Shown: positions 13,262-24,747 of the stretch, piece after piece | Layout of the letters: each line of letters opens with the position of its first letter | Numbering within the stretch: the first letter of the stretch is position 1 | Assembly: GCA_027924585.1 (NCBI GenBank) | Contig: BSBM01000125.1 | Coordinates: forward strand, 4,345,001 to 4,409,000 | Source: Larix kaempferi | Lineage: Eukaryota; Streptophyta; Pinopsida; Pinales; Pinaceae | Direction: 5' to 3' | Length of the DNA stretch: 64,000 nucleotides | Made by a program: the position numbers and the translations under genes | The notes under the pieces: model-generated | Told to the model about the DNA's origin: nothing | The model's input: only the letters and a program-made list of their open reading frames with translations | Databases searched by the model: none

Positions 13262-13894
13262 TGTTAGTTTTTCAACATTTAATTCAATCTGATCTAGAAT
13301 CTTAACTGATAGAACAACATGTACAACATATCAAACACAAGAGACAAGAGACAAAAAGCATTTCACCGAGGAAAACCAAGAAGGTGAAAAACCCTGGAAC
13401 TTCCTCAGATATAGAATAAGTACCAATACAAGGAGCACAAAGATGAAGCCCCAAAATATAAATGTCTACAACAACTACTCCTCCTCCACTTGTGCACATT
13501 CCTCTCTCTCACTAATGCGAAGTGAGTGAATGAGAGAATGTGTAAAATGAGAAAGACACACTCTCTATTTATACAATACTTCACTTGTCTTTTAACTCGA
13601 ACTAGGTCGGCCCCAAATTAATCACTTAACATAATGTTGACTAGTCCGACCCCCACTAGGGTGGTCTAATAACCCTTTAACCCACATGACTCATACAGGG
13701 CCGACCCCATCAAGGACTGTGGTCTAATAACCCATCAAGTATAAGTTACGACACTTACAATATAACTTGCGACACTTGCAAGTACAACTGATGACACATC
13801 CAATCGAAGGAATAATACATCTTCGTTGGGGATACAATAAAGTACAAATAAAGTATACAAGTGAATATCTTCCGAAGTTACAAATACATCGACA
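13262..13894 (-). repeat. 5' LTR of Copia element A
   Basis: A 633-base partner of 7268-7899. On the minus strand it is followed directly by the primer site at 13261-13250. Its outer end abuts the imperfect duplication GCTGA and, beyond it, the reading frame of ORF-X. Confidence 0.9.
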
Positions 13895-16800
13895 GCTGAC
13901 ATGTTTCCTGATGAAATTTTCAACTTTTGAAATCCCTACGTACTCGAGATGTTGAATCTTCTCTTTGACCTTCTCACATCTGGTATCAACCTGTTCGATC
14001 ATCAGCTTCGGTGGACAAGCCTTCTCAATGAGATCCATGGTAGGAACCTACATCTGCACCAAGATATTGTCTGCAGCATACCATCTTCTGCTACAAGTTG
14101 CTTGTATCTTCTTGATGGTTTCTTCAACCATGTCAGAAACATTTTTCCAGGCATTCAAAGATTTTCTGATTCTTCTAAACTTGAAACTATCAAAAACTGG
14201 AATGTCCTCCAGTTTGTCTTTGATAAACCTTTGCCATTCAACAACATCATCATAAGCTTTGGAAGCTTGTTGGTTTTTCTCAATGTGTTGTTCGAGGATA
14301 GTAGACATTCACCCAAAAGCATCATGAGTTTCCAGAATGTCATTCAGGGAACTGAATAACTGAGCTAAGAGTTTACAATGCTCCTCATTCACTTTATTAG
14401 CCAAGTCCTTGAATTCTTCTTGAGAAAACCTATAGAAAGAAGAAAAGGTTGCACTTGCAGTTGCATCCTTTAGCTGTTGTTCCAATATTTCTATCCTCTC
14501 CATATTTGCAATGTTTAGGACTTGTGCATCCTACAATTCATCCTGAAGAGAAGTGTTATGTTCCTTCAAATCTTTGAGCTGATTTTCATGTTGGATTCTC
14601 AATTCATGAATCTGAGATTCATGTTCTTCGTTAACTTTAATTAGCTTCTCCTAAAGTTTCTTCAACTCTTCTTTCTTGGTGTCAATCTCTTTATTCAACG
14701 AATTCACTGTATCAAAATTTTCCCCAGCAAATGACCCCATAGCTAATGTAGTATCCAATGCTTCCTTTTGGATGTCATCAGACTGTCTAGACCAAATTAT
14801 ATGATTAGGAACAGGGGCTTGCAACATAGTTGATCCCTTGCTTCTCTTATTTCCTCTTCTTACCACTTCTTTTGTTGTCTTGCTGTAAAAATAGTCCCCA
14901 AGGGGAACCACAGGATCATCCTCAAGATCAGTTGTCAACTCAACTACAGATGTGACAAGGACACCTACCGATGATGTGACACTGTTACCTGTTGCAACCA
15001 AAGGATCTGTTTGGGTAACAGTGGAATTAGGGAGAGACATGGTAATCTGAGAGGTAGATATCAAAGGGGAAGTGGCAGCAGAAAATGAAGGTGGAGAAGG
15101 AGGAGAAGTAAATAGAGTGACAAAATCTGTGAGGGAAGTAGAGGAAACAAAAAGTGATGGTTGCAGAGAAACAGTTGGAGAATGTGTCTCTGCAATTAAT
15201 GATGGTAAGGTGGTAGGTGGAACTGAAAAGTTTGTAGATGAAGTAGAAATGGAGGTTAAAGCTGCAAATAGTTGAGAAAGGGTTGAAGGTGGCAATGTAG
15301 CCTCAAAGGAGGAAATGGAAGGAGGCTGAACAGAAGAGAGAGAGGGGGTGTAGAAGTTAATGTTTCAACAGTAGTAGTGAATTCATCAAAATGGTGATCT
15401 GAGATGGGATCCTCTATCACTATGCTGTCAAGAAAATCAACAACTTCCTGAGAATTTTCAGTTATCTCTTGTACAACAGGAACATGAGGAAGTATTTCAT
15501 CTTACCCATCACTATCCACAATATTCAGTGTAGGAATTTGAGAGGCAGAGCTATGAATTTTCTATCTTTTGGCTGGATTACTTGCAGCAACCACTTGAGT
15601 ATCATTGGTTGGGTTACTGGCAGTAATCACTTGAGTGTCAAGTATTGAATTCATATGTGCCAGCTCTTTCTTCAAATCATTAGCTGACTAAATTAGGATC
15701 TTCTTGGCATGTTGGACATATTCTACAAGGCTCTTGCCTTTGCCTCCATTTGGATATGTCAACATCAAAAGAGTAGCTTCCTTTTGTGATTCTTTTTCTT
15801 CCCTTTCCTTTCTGACCTGCTCTACCAGTTGTAAGTCCATGTTCCTATAACTCAAAACCTTATTCTTGAGCTCTTTCTAGTACTGAAGGATGAAACTATG
15901 CTCTTCTTTAGTTTTAGCCCTAACTAGGACTTCAAAAAACAAGTTTACCCCCAAATAAATGGAATCATCATGCGTATCCTCATGAACATATGTGGTCTTC
16001 ATGTGCTCTTGAGCAAAGTGGGCAGCCAGGAATCCTTTGGTATCATGCATTCTTTTGGGAGCTTTCCCCAACTTTAATGAAACAATCCTCTTTCCCATCA
16101 CTGCAACATATGTTGAGGTTGGAATAACCAAAGGCCCAAGGTTCAAAGGGAATTTAGGCCATCGCTTCCTTTTAGGTCCAGTGAGCTTGAGAAAAAATCC
16201 ATCTGTAACAGTTTGGAAAGCTATTTCTTCAAGCAAGAGTTTTTCTGGGACTATCCTTGGAAATAAATGTACTGTGCTACTTCCCCAAACTCTGACATAA
16301 GAGAAATATTCTCCCACATACCAGTCACCAATGGTGAGAATGAGAGTTTTGGCATTAGGGGAGAAGGCGAGTGCATCTTCTCTAAATATCTCGTGATAAA
16401 TAGTGCCATAGAAATTATCACAAATGTCATATAATAAAGAAACATAATTGTTCTCCCACAATTTTGAATAGTAAATGTGAACTGGGGGAGCAGAAAGTGT
16501 CCAATTCCATCCCATGAAAGGGTACTGGAATTCTAAGCAAAAAACACCAATTACATAGGCTGATAAAAATAAAGAGGGATTCCTTGTAGTAGGGTTCTTC
16601 TGATACCGCTCAATTGGTGATTTTAACTCTACCGACATAATTGCATCCCAATTGAATGACTCCCCAGTTGTGAGGACATGATGCACGATAGGTGCCCATT
16701 AGGCTTTGAACATTGAACAATTAGGTAGACCATACAACCTACAAAGCATGGATGTCAAGAGGGAGTAGGGTTCCTTGAACCATGAAACAGGGTATAGGTT

Positions 16801-17283
16801 GTCGGCTTTGAGTATGAAGTTGGTCGGGTTATTCATCCATGACTTAATCATCTCATCGAATTTAAACCCGGAGTTGGAAGATTCTAGGAAAGCGACATTA
16901 AGGAATTGGGTAGTCGGTTTAAGGGCATATGCTCTACTGAAAACTTCAAGGCAGAAGGAAACCAAAAGGGACCCTACACTGTTGTTAAAAGATCAATCTT
17001 TGGGGTTTGCATGGTCAATTATCCACTTGAATGCATCCGTGTAAGGTAAAAGAGCAGGTTTGGTTGCTATGGAATGAAGCTGGGAGTTCCTAATCTTCTC
17101 ATACATAGGATGGATCTCTTGGATGTCTGACAGGTCATTATTGTCAAAAATATCATAAATATTGGACCAGTCTATCTGATAGGTTTCAGAAACTCTGTCA
17201 CTAGTATAAGCAAGGATGCCAAAGTTGGGGTCTTTGTTCAACAGGTCTTTCTATGCTGTCTTAGAATGGGTAACTCTCGACAT
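13895..17283 (-). pseudogene. ORF-X, unrecognised long protein, main part
   Basis: I do not recognise this protein. From ATG at 17283 one frame runs to about 15350. After a single shift in a CT-rich tract (about 15335-15350) a second frame runs to 13895 and on to 7086, about 1,190 codons in all. Three parts are visible. The N-terminal 430-470 residues are globular and rich in aromatics (motifs NFGILAYTSDRV, FNWDAIMSVE, YPFMGWNWTLS, GDWYVGEYFSYVRVWGS). A Ser/Thr/Pro-rich linker covers about 15295-14950. A Lys/Glu/Leu-rich, coiled-coil-like C-terminal part spans about 14700-13900. At least ten in-frame stops break it (for example at about 17253, 16993, 16699, 15877, 14651, 14309 and 14048). Whether it is a retroelement accessory gene or a host gene is open; the LTR-like 3' flank favours the former. 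Confidence 0.65.
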
Positions 17284-17621
17284 GGTGAAAACTGGTAATT
17301 TGTTGTAAAATGAATTAAAACCAACTAAAAACAGTTTTAAAACTGGCTAAAAAAAATAAACAACCAACCAGAAAGGATAGAAAACCAACCTGTTGACGAG
17401 AATAGAAGAAAAAGAGCCCTGGTAAAAACTCGCAGTAAAAATCCTTGCAGTAGGTAATTGTCGAAATTGAAAAATGATAAAAGAAAATAGAAAAAATCAA
17501 CGTATTTAACAATTTCGTCGGATGAAATCTGGACCGTAGGATGACCAGAAATCAATAGATAAGATCTACGATGCAGGATGCGGAAGGAGAGTTGCAGAAG
17601 TTTATTTGTGAAGATATGTAC

Positions 17622-18118
17622 ATTCATTCCGCAATCCGCAATCCACAATGTGGGTTGAGGGTTGTGGAAATGCAAATGACACAATTTTAAAATAATGAAC
17701 TTTCCACATCCGCAATCTACAATTGTCGGTTGAGGGTTGCAGAAATGAAAACGACGCAATTTTAAAATAATGAACTTTCCGCATCTGCAATCCGCAAAAT
17801 GCGGATTGCGGGTTGTGGAAAAGAAAAACGCATATTTATTTTCAAACACTTTCCGCAATCCGCAATGCAGGTTGTAGGTTGCGGAAGCGTAAAGTGCAAA
17901 TTTATTTTTTAAACTCACCCTGTAATCTGCAATTGAGGGTTGTGGGTGCGACAAACCATGGTTATTGAAAAATATTTCCACATCCGGAATCCGCATTGCG
18001 GATTGCGGGTTGCGGAAACTGATTGCGGTTTGCGGAAAAAAAAAATTGAATCCAAAAACCAAGCTTCCGCAATCCGCATTACGTATTGTGGATTGCGGGT
18101 TCCGAAAAGAACAAACCT
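17622..18118. repeat. Array of seven hairpin-forming repeats upstream of ORF-X
   Basis: Seven imperfect units of about 50-88 bases begin near 17622, 17704, 17780, 17853, 17920, 17980 and 18069. Each contains a self-complementary core of the form CCGCAATCCGCA followed by TGCGGATTGCGGG and GGTTGCGGAA. The unit at 17980-18015 folds almost perfectly. Units 1 and 2 also share the spacer TTTTAAAATAATGAACTTTC. The GC-rich cores stand out from AT-rich surroundings. The array ends about 340 bases before the ORF-X start, in what would be its 5' leader. Confidence 0.85.
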
Positions 18119-18572
18119 TAAGGAAAAATTACTTCTTTCCACAACTCACAAAAAACACACAAAAATGAAGTAATTTTCAAAAGGAAAATTATTAATTGAA
18201 TGAAACCATGATAAAGACATAAAAAGCATGATGAAAAACCCCAGAATGACTAAGGAATTTAAACATTACCTTTGCATATAAAAAATTGGGGCTCCCATGT
18301 TTCATTAAAACATGGGATCTGTTGTACCTACAACAAATAACGACTAGCTTGGAAGAACCAGTTATATCTGTGAATGGAATCTTTAGTTATAAGGAAGATA
18401 TGTGAGCAAACTGATGTTTCAACATGCAATTTAGAAAACGTTCCCACAAAACACACCCAAAATAGCAGATTTATTCATATGATTGATATATTCCCATCCA
18501 AAACCAATTAATGATGATTTTTATCTAATAAGGCAGTGTAAAAGTAAACATGAATCCATTACCATTATGCAA
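18119..18572. other. Unassigned sequence between hairpin array and Copia element B
   Basis: AT-rich, no open frame of note. It contains a small inverted repeat around 18294-18322 (CCCATGTTT ... AAACATGGG). It is probably further upstream sequence of the ORF-X unit, cut by the insertion at 18573. Confidence 0.4.
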
Positions 18573-19177
18573 TGTTAAGATTTAATATGCTAAGACAGAA
18601 AATAACAGCATTACATTCCATTTCACAATAATGGCATATACAAGATCACTGAAGAAACAACAAGCACAACATAAACACAAGAGACACAGATTTATCCCGG
18701 GAAACCCTCATGGGGTAGAAAACACAGCAAAGCTTCCTCAATATAGATGACCAACAATATACAAAGATGCAAACCAAAGACATGAACTCCTCCTCCACCA
18801 TAGCAGACCTCTCCTCCATAAGTGCACTACATTTTGAGTGAGGGAAGTGTGTATAATGAGGAACACACCTCCTCTATTTATACACATCTACGACTTGTAC
18901 TTTATATTAACTAGGTCGGCCCCAACTTTACCACTGGGTTAAACACCCCACTACAACTGACTGGGCCGACCCCACTAGGGTGGTCTAACAACCATTTGAC
19001 CCACATAACACATATAGGGCCGACCCCCACTAGGGAACTCTAATAACCCAAGTTACCACGTTCCGATGGAGGAATAAACATCTCCGGATGTGCAATAAGA
19101 TCTTCACGGAGGAATGAAACATCTCCAGAATAATAAAGTACAAATATAATATTCTTAGAAGTTACAATATCTCAACA
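18573..19177 (-). repeat. 3' LTR of Copia element B
   Basis: 605 bases, same length as the LTR at 59263-59867 and closely similar to it. It has CTATTTATACACATC near 18871 and the U3 motifs GGCCGACCCC and GGAGGAATAAACATCTCC. The purine tract CGTTAAGGAGGAG (minus strand) adjoins its inner end. Confidence 0.88.
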
Positions 19178-19363
19178 CTCCTCCTTAACGAGAAGGATAT
19201 TATAACAACATCTGCAGGAGGAAGGAGTCATCAACATGATACATCTATAAATCATTGGAAGCTTTCCCAATATCATCAGTAACTCAACTAGTTACTAGAA
19301 CATCTTCAATACTGGAACATCAACATCTTTAGTACTAAGTCTTTATCTTCTGAAGCACTTAAA

Positions 19364-20450
19364 CACATGATCATCAGCATCGTCATCACATGATCATCAA
19401 CATCGTCATCACACGATCATTAGCATCGTCATCACACGATCATCAACATCGTCATCAGACGATCATCAGCATCGTCATCACACAATCATTAGCATCGTCA
19501 TCATACGATCATCAGCATCGTCATCACACGATCATCAGCATTAGTATCCACACCAATACAAGTATACACATCATCAATACAAGTATCCACACCAATACAA
19601 GTATACACATCATCAATACAAGTATACACATCAATACAAGTATCCACACCAATAACATACCCTGCAACACACACGATCATATTACAGGATGATCAGTCCT
19701 GCTCTCTTTAGGACATAGGTCCATGGATGATGAAATCCTGTCATGTACCTTTTGAACCGAGGTTCAAGGACAATCCAGTCCTACCATGTACCTTTTGAAC
19801 CGAGGTCCAAGGACGATCCAGTCCTATCATGTACCTTTTGAACCGAGGTCTAGGGATGATCCAGTCCTATCATGTACCTTTTGAACCGAGGTCTAGAGAC
19901 GATCCAATCCTATCATTCAATTGTTGGAGACCTCATGTCTACGGCTCAATTCAAGGGACCGAAGTATGAGGACGATCTAATCCCCTACCTGTTCATTCAG
20001 GATTTTATTTTCGGAGACATCTTGTCTACAGATCAATTCAAAGGACCAAAGTCTGAGGATGATCCAATCCCCTACTTGTTCATTCAAGACTTTATTTTCG
20101 GAGACATCTTGTCTACAGCTCAATTCAAAGGACCAAAGTCTGAGGATGATCCAATCCCCTACCTGTTCATTCAGGACTTTATTTTCAGAGACATCTTGTC
20201 TATGACTCAATTCAAAGGACCAAAGTCCGAGGACGATCCAATCCCCTACCTGTTCATTTAGGACTTTATTTTCAAATACATCTTATCTACAACTCAATTC
20301 AAAGGACCAAACTCCGAGGACGATCCAATCGCCTAACTGTTCATTCAGGACTTTATTTTTGGAGACATCTTGTCTACGGCTCAATTCAAAGGACCAAAGT
20401 TCGAGGATGATCCAATCCCCTACCTATTCATTTAGGACTTCATTCTCAAA
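19364..20450 (-). repeat. Four tandem-repeat arrays in the tail of Copia element B
   Basis: In order: about eight 23-base units GATCATCAGCATCGTCATCA (19380-19545); a mixed array of ATCCACACCAATACAAGTAT (19548-19655); about four units of 43 bases with CATGTACCTTTTGAACCGAG (19740-19915); and about six units of 87 bases containing CAATTCAAAGGACCAAAGTC (19925-20450). The same arrays in the same order lie at 60070-61440 in the sister element, with different copy numbers. Confidence 0.85.
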
Positions 20451-20649
20451 GAAAACTGTCTACGGATCGTTTTAGAACATGTGTTCAAGGATGATGCAAT
20501 CCCCTCATCAACTTAGACCTTGTCTAAGGACCATCTACCAACCTCTCTATTGGCATCACCAATATAGGTAACCACATCATCGACCTCTCTGTCGATGCAG
20601 GAAATCTCATCATAAGTGACCACGTCAATCCCCCCTTCGAGGAGGGTCC

Positions 20650-21900
20650 TTCTGAACTACACCAAGCTTGTCTCAAAATTATTCAAACTTTTACTTGACG
20701 TAGAGGTTTGGTTAGTACATCGGAAACTTGTTCACTTGAGGTATAGGTCTGGTTAGTACATCGGAAACTTGTTCACTTGAAGTAGAGGTTTGGTTAGTAC
20801 ATTGGTAACCTGTTACAAATTCGAACTTTATAGTTCCTTTCTGCTCCATATCTTGTATATAGAAATGTCAGATCTCTATGTGCTTTGACTTATCATGGAA
20901 CACTGGATTCTCTGTCATCTTGATACAACTCTGTTTGTCACATAGGATCACAGTTATGTCTATCTCTAAGTCAAACAATCCTGAAGCCATACTTCTTCAC
21001 AACTAGCAGAGCAAGCCGCCATATATTCCGCTTGTGCTGAGAGCCATACTGGACTACTTCCTGCTAAACCACAATATCATGGTTGATCCCAAACAATAAC
21101 ATCCTCTCGATGTGCTCTACCTGTTTGATACACTTTCTGCTCAATCAACATCTGTGTAGCCATCTGAAATCATGATCTCCAAAATAGCATAGATCAAAGT
21201 CTATCATATCCTTTAGGTACCTCATCACATGCTTTGCAACTATCAGGTGAACACATCTAGTTTCCACTAGATACTGACTCAAGTTGTTCACATCAAAGCT
21301 TATATCTGACCTAGTATTTGTTAGATACATTAATGACCCAATAATTTGTCTGTACAGAGTTATATACCCTAGCTCTGATGAGTCATTCACTAACAGCTTC
21401 AAGTTGGAATCCATGAGAGTGTCCATTCCAACATATGAAGTCCTTTTAATATTTATTGACATACTTTCCCTGGTTGAGAAAGATTCCTTCTAAGCCTTTC
21501 CATACTTCCAGACCTAGGAAGTAATGCATCAATCTGAGATCTTTCATTTTCATTTTTGCAGCCATCTATCTATGCCATCTCTCGTCAGATGGGTCTACTG
21601 ATATGAGCCTCAACATCATTCGAACTCTGTGGTGAGTTCCTTCTTGCATCCATGTCATCTATGTATAGAAACCATATTCAACCTTGTAGCAAAGGTTGAG
21701 ATCCACATCATCCATGGTGATCATTAAGCTCATCAATTTACTATCGATCCTAGGTACCCATACAAAACCTGATTCACACTTCTTCTTTAATTACATCATT
21801 AAGAGAATGGTCTTATCTAGTCACTTGGAGCAAACATCTCATCATGATTCTCTTCCTCTTTCTAATACAATATTTTAGCCACAAGCCTTCTATATTATGT
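20650..21900 (-). pseudogene. Copia RT-RNase H remnant (element B)
   Basis: Heavily decayed. The clearest piece is 21462-21145 on the minus strand, with YRQIIGSLMYLTNTRSDISF, LSQYLVETR and a KHVMRYLKD segment that correspond to the end of RT and the start of RNase H. Downstream (about 21100-20870) short stretches match the RNase H region around the STAE and HIE motifs, and upstream traces continue to about 21880. Stops and shifts are frequent. At 20690-20820 a segment of about 54 bases containing GGTTTGGTTAGTACATCGG is present three times; the sister element has it once. Confidence 0.75.
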
Positions 21901-24332
21901 TTGATTTGTAAATATTCTTGTTGAACATCCATCACTTGTGCGGTGTACGTCATTCGTCATGATCTTTCCTACAAATCAAAATTAAGTACATGATTAGTAA
22001 TACTTCATAATCATGAAATCATGTTCACATGATAACCTATTATGCATAGAGATATCATTTACATAGTTATGCAACTATCTTGACCAATACTTTGGCACAA
22101 CACTTTTCCATATCCTGTATGCATACAGTGGCTATCTAGATGCCTTCCAACTTACCAATCATATGCATATTATTAGTATACAGTTCAATGCTCTATGAAT
22201 GTTTATCCTCAGCATGAATACAAATATGCATGCAATCTTTTTACTATTTCAAATAACAACTCAAATACTTATCTTTTATGTTTGTGTGGTTGGCTCGCGC
22301 TTGATCTTCTAAATGTCTTTTGAACTTCTATTCATTCTATACCACTGTGCATGCTAAAGTTTGCACTAGTGTTATCCTCATGATCTCATACACAAACATA
22401 CATTCATTAGTATATTATAAATATTATCAAAACATTATAATTCTAAATAATCTTGAATATGTATAGTCATGATCATAGATAATAAACATTAGTATTCAAG
22501 ATTTCAGGGAAGTCTTCTTTTACTCATTCATATCATCAATCAAGATAAAAGACATAATATGCATAATCCCTTGATTACTAACTTTATGAATAAGAATATC
22601 TAATCATACCAAGTATACTTATATAAGGGATCCTAACACAAGGTAAGATTCATAGGAAACATACCTGGATTGGTATATTTGTTTAACATACCTAATCAAT
22701 ATCTTCTTTGTTCTCTTCAATGATTTAGAGATGTTGAGCTGGAACCTACATATCTCATAGGTTAAGCATAATAGAACAAAGTCATACATACTTCATAAGT
22801 AGAACCTCTATGTGATCAAGTATTATCTAGGAGTCTTTGTCTTCATGTTGTCATGGTCATGGAACTTGATTTGTCTTTCGTGATGTACTTGTATCTTGTT
22901 AGCAGACAACATCAACCTCATACAATACCACAGTGCGTTAGTACAATCATACAGCCCTAAACAATGAATGTCTTCTATCATTCACATGCATTCATATTGT
23001 TACTAGGGTGATAAGACAATTCTAACATTAATCGATATTGTACTAACCTGAATAATATGAGGACAAACATATTATGAACTTAATAAAGAATCAGATTTCA
23101 AGACATACCTGTATCTCCTTAAGTCATACCTTTTGAGACTTCTTGTAGTCTTCTTATGTAAGGCCTTAGCCTCAACTCCCCCTGAAACTTGATCTGGATC
23201 TTGATTAGGGTTTGCTAGAGAAACCCTCAAAATTCAATCTTTGACTTTCAGACTTCTGAATGGATGGAAGGATGTGTCTTGCTGAGCTGATCAAACTAGC
23301 ATACTTCAATTTTGAAAAATCCAAAATTTGACCCCTCAAAATTGCCTTCGAAACTTCTGGATCTTCTCGACAGGATCCAGAACTAGGGTTTGATGAATCC
23401 CACCCTTCTACCCAATCAAAAGGTTCGATCCAAGGCTCTAAACTCTTATTTTTCTGAGGAGCTTCCAGCCATGGTCACAGACTTCAGAAATTCCAACTTG
23501 TAGAAGCCCTAATTTTCCATCTTTCTGATCAAAATCATGAACTGGGTTTGATCAAGCTCGGCCTTCTACCCAACCAAAAATTTGATCTTGGTCTCTAAAT
23601 TTTGATTTTCCTAAGTAGCATTCAGCTGTGGACTCCGATTCCAAAAATTCTAACTTTCTCTGAAAACCTAAATTCCAGAAGCCATGAATGGAGGTGCTCC
23701 AAAAATAATTCTGTTTTGACAAAAATATGTACCTGATTGTTTCTGTTGTAACTCCAAAATTTTCAATCCATAGAGTCTGAAAACGTTTTTTGTGGTAGCC
23801 TGACCTGTCATCTTTCCATCCCAATAGGTCTAACCTCAATTGGATTTTCTAAGAGAGAGTTATGCCAAGTGTCGCAACGTGACCTGTTTATGGGATAAAA
23901 CAGGAGAGTGAACTTGTACGGCGTGCCACATGTCACTGGTTCAGCTTCGACCTCTGAAATTTTTTCTTGAGATAGTACAATTTGTGTAATACCTGTCACT
24001 TTTTACGACATTTCATATGGAGCTTCCTGGCCCAAGTTATGACCTTTTTGCCTAGGTCACCTGATTTTGACTGAGCTCTAGAAGAGGCAGAAACCCTAAC
24101 TTGTACAGATCATAACTCACAAAGTAAAACGAATATGAGGGTGTCCTTTGGACAAAAGGTACTAGGGATGTTATATACGACTTGTAAAGGTTTCAGATCC
24201 TGAACCTTCGCCAAAATGGATTTATAGCGAAAGTTCCACGATATTGGGTTTTTCTATACAAAACCCTAACCTTCAAATTGTTGCAAGTGAAGCAAGTGTC
24301 GTAAGTGCCATACATTGCCTTACTTCAGGTTA
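21901..24332 (-). other. Non-coding 5' module of Copia element B
   Basis: It corresponds block by block to the module of element A: the RT-proximal part with a conserved AGGATATGGA segment, the CACTGTGGTATTGTATGAGG block near 22930, a gag trace at about 23200-23110 (EAKALHKK), and the leader with TGTGGCACGCCGTACAAG near 23920. Two imperfect copies of a block of about 165 bases (about 23390-23525 and 23530-23690) lie in the leader. Confidence 0.7.
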
Positions 24333-24344
24333 GATCTCATACCA

Positions 24345-24747
24345 TGTTAATATTTAATATGCTAAGACAGAAAATAGCAGCATTACATTCCATTTCACAA
24401 TAATGGCATATATAGGATCACTGAAGAAACAACAAGCACAACATAAACACAAGAGACACAGATTTATCTTGGGAAACCCTCATGGGGTAGAAAACCCAGC
24501 AAAGCTTCCTCAATATAGATGACCAGCAGTATACAAAGATGCAAACCAAAGACATGAACTCCTCCTCCACCATAGAAAACCTCTCCTCCACAAGTGTGCT
24601 ACATTCTGAGTGAGGGAAGTGTGTATAATGAGCAACACACCTCCTCTATTTATACACATCTCCGACTTGTACTTTATATTAACTAGGTCGGACCCAACTT
24701 TACCACTGGGTTAAACACCCCACTACAACTGACTGGGCCGACCCCAA
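24345..24747 (-). repeat. Truncated 5' LTR of Copia element B
   Basis: Matches 18573-18978 from its TG end through GGGCCGACCCC and then diverges abruptly. About 200 bases of U3 are missing. Confidence 0.85.

Larger units (their letters stand above)
7268..13894 (-). mobile_element. Non-autonomous Copia element A (6.6 kb), inserted in ORF-X
   Basis: LTRs lie at 7268-7899 and 13262-13894, both with TG...CA ends. The target duplication is GATGA at 7263-7267 and GCTGA at 13895-13899, one mismatch. Read on the minus strand the element has 5' LTR, a primer site TGGTATCAGATC (13261-13250, initiator-Met-tRNA type), leader, short gag remnant, about 1.5 kb of non-coding module, RT-RNase H remnant, repeat-rich tail, polypurine tract (about 7900-7912) and 3' LTR. 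Most of gag and all of protease and integrase are missing. The LTRs differ at many positions by eye, so the insertion is not recent. Confidence 0.9.
18573..24747 (-). mobile_element. Non-autonomous Copia element B, truncated at its 5' LTR
   Basis: The 3' LTR is 18573-19177 (605 bp, TG...CA). The 5' LTR begins at 24345 but matches only to about 24747, where it stops in the middle of U3. The primer site TGGTATGAGATC lies at 24344-24333. The order inside is as in element A: leader, gag trace, non-coding module, RT-RNase H remnant, repeat tail. The LTR sequence differs from that of element A but shares its GGTGGTCTAA and GGCCGACCCC motifs. The same LTR occurs at 59263-59867. No second target duplication exists because the end is lost. 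Confidence 0.85.

Noticed and set aside
15072-15275. Plus-strand frame rich in Glu and Val
   Set aside because: Shadow of the Ser/Thr-rich ORF-X linker on the opposite strand.
14651-15295. Ser/Thr-rich 214-codon frame as a separate secreted or mucin-like gene
   Set aside because: It is in phase with the downstream ORF-X pieces and joins the upstream part through one shift; better read as the linker of ORF-X.
17337-18062. 241-codon minus-strand frame with repeated NPQ...DCG words
   Set aside because: It is produced by the hairpin repeat array reading through without stops; periods vary and are not multiples of three.
19364-19545. CRISPR-like look of regular short repeats
   Set aside because: Units are contiguous without unique spacers, in a plant retroelement tail.
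19872-20261. Repeat protein-like frame of 29-residue units, also at 60865-61167
   Set aside because: The 87-base tail repeat is a multiple of three, so any open unit gives a long frame. It is antisense to the element and broken at other copies.
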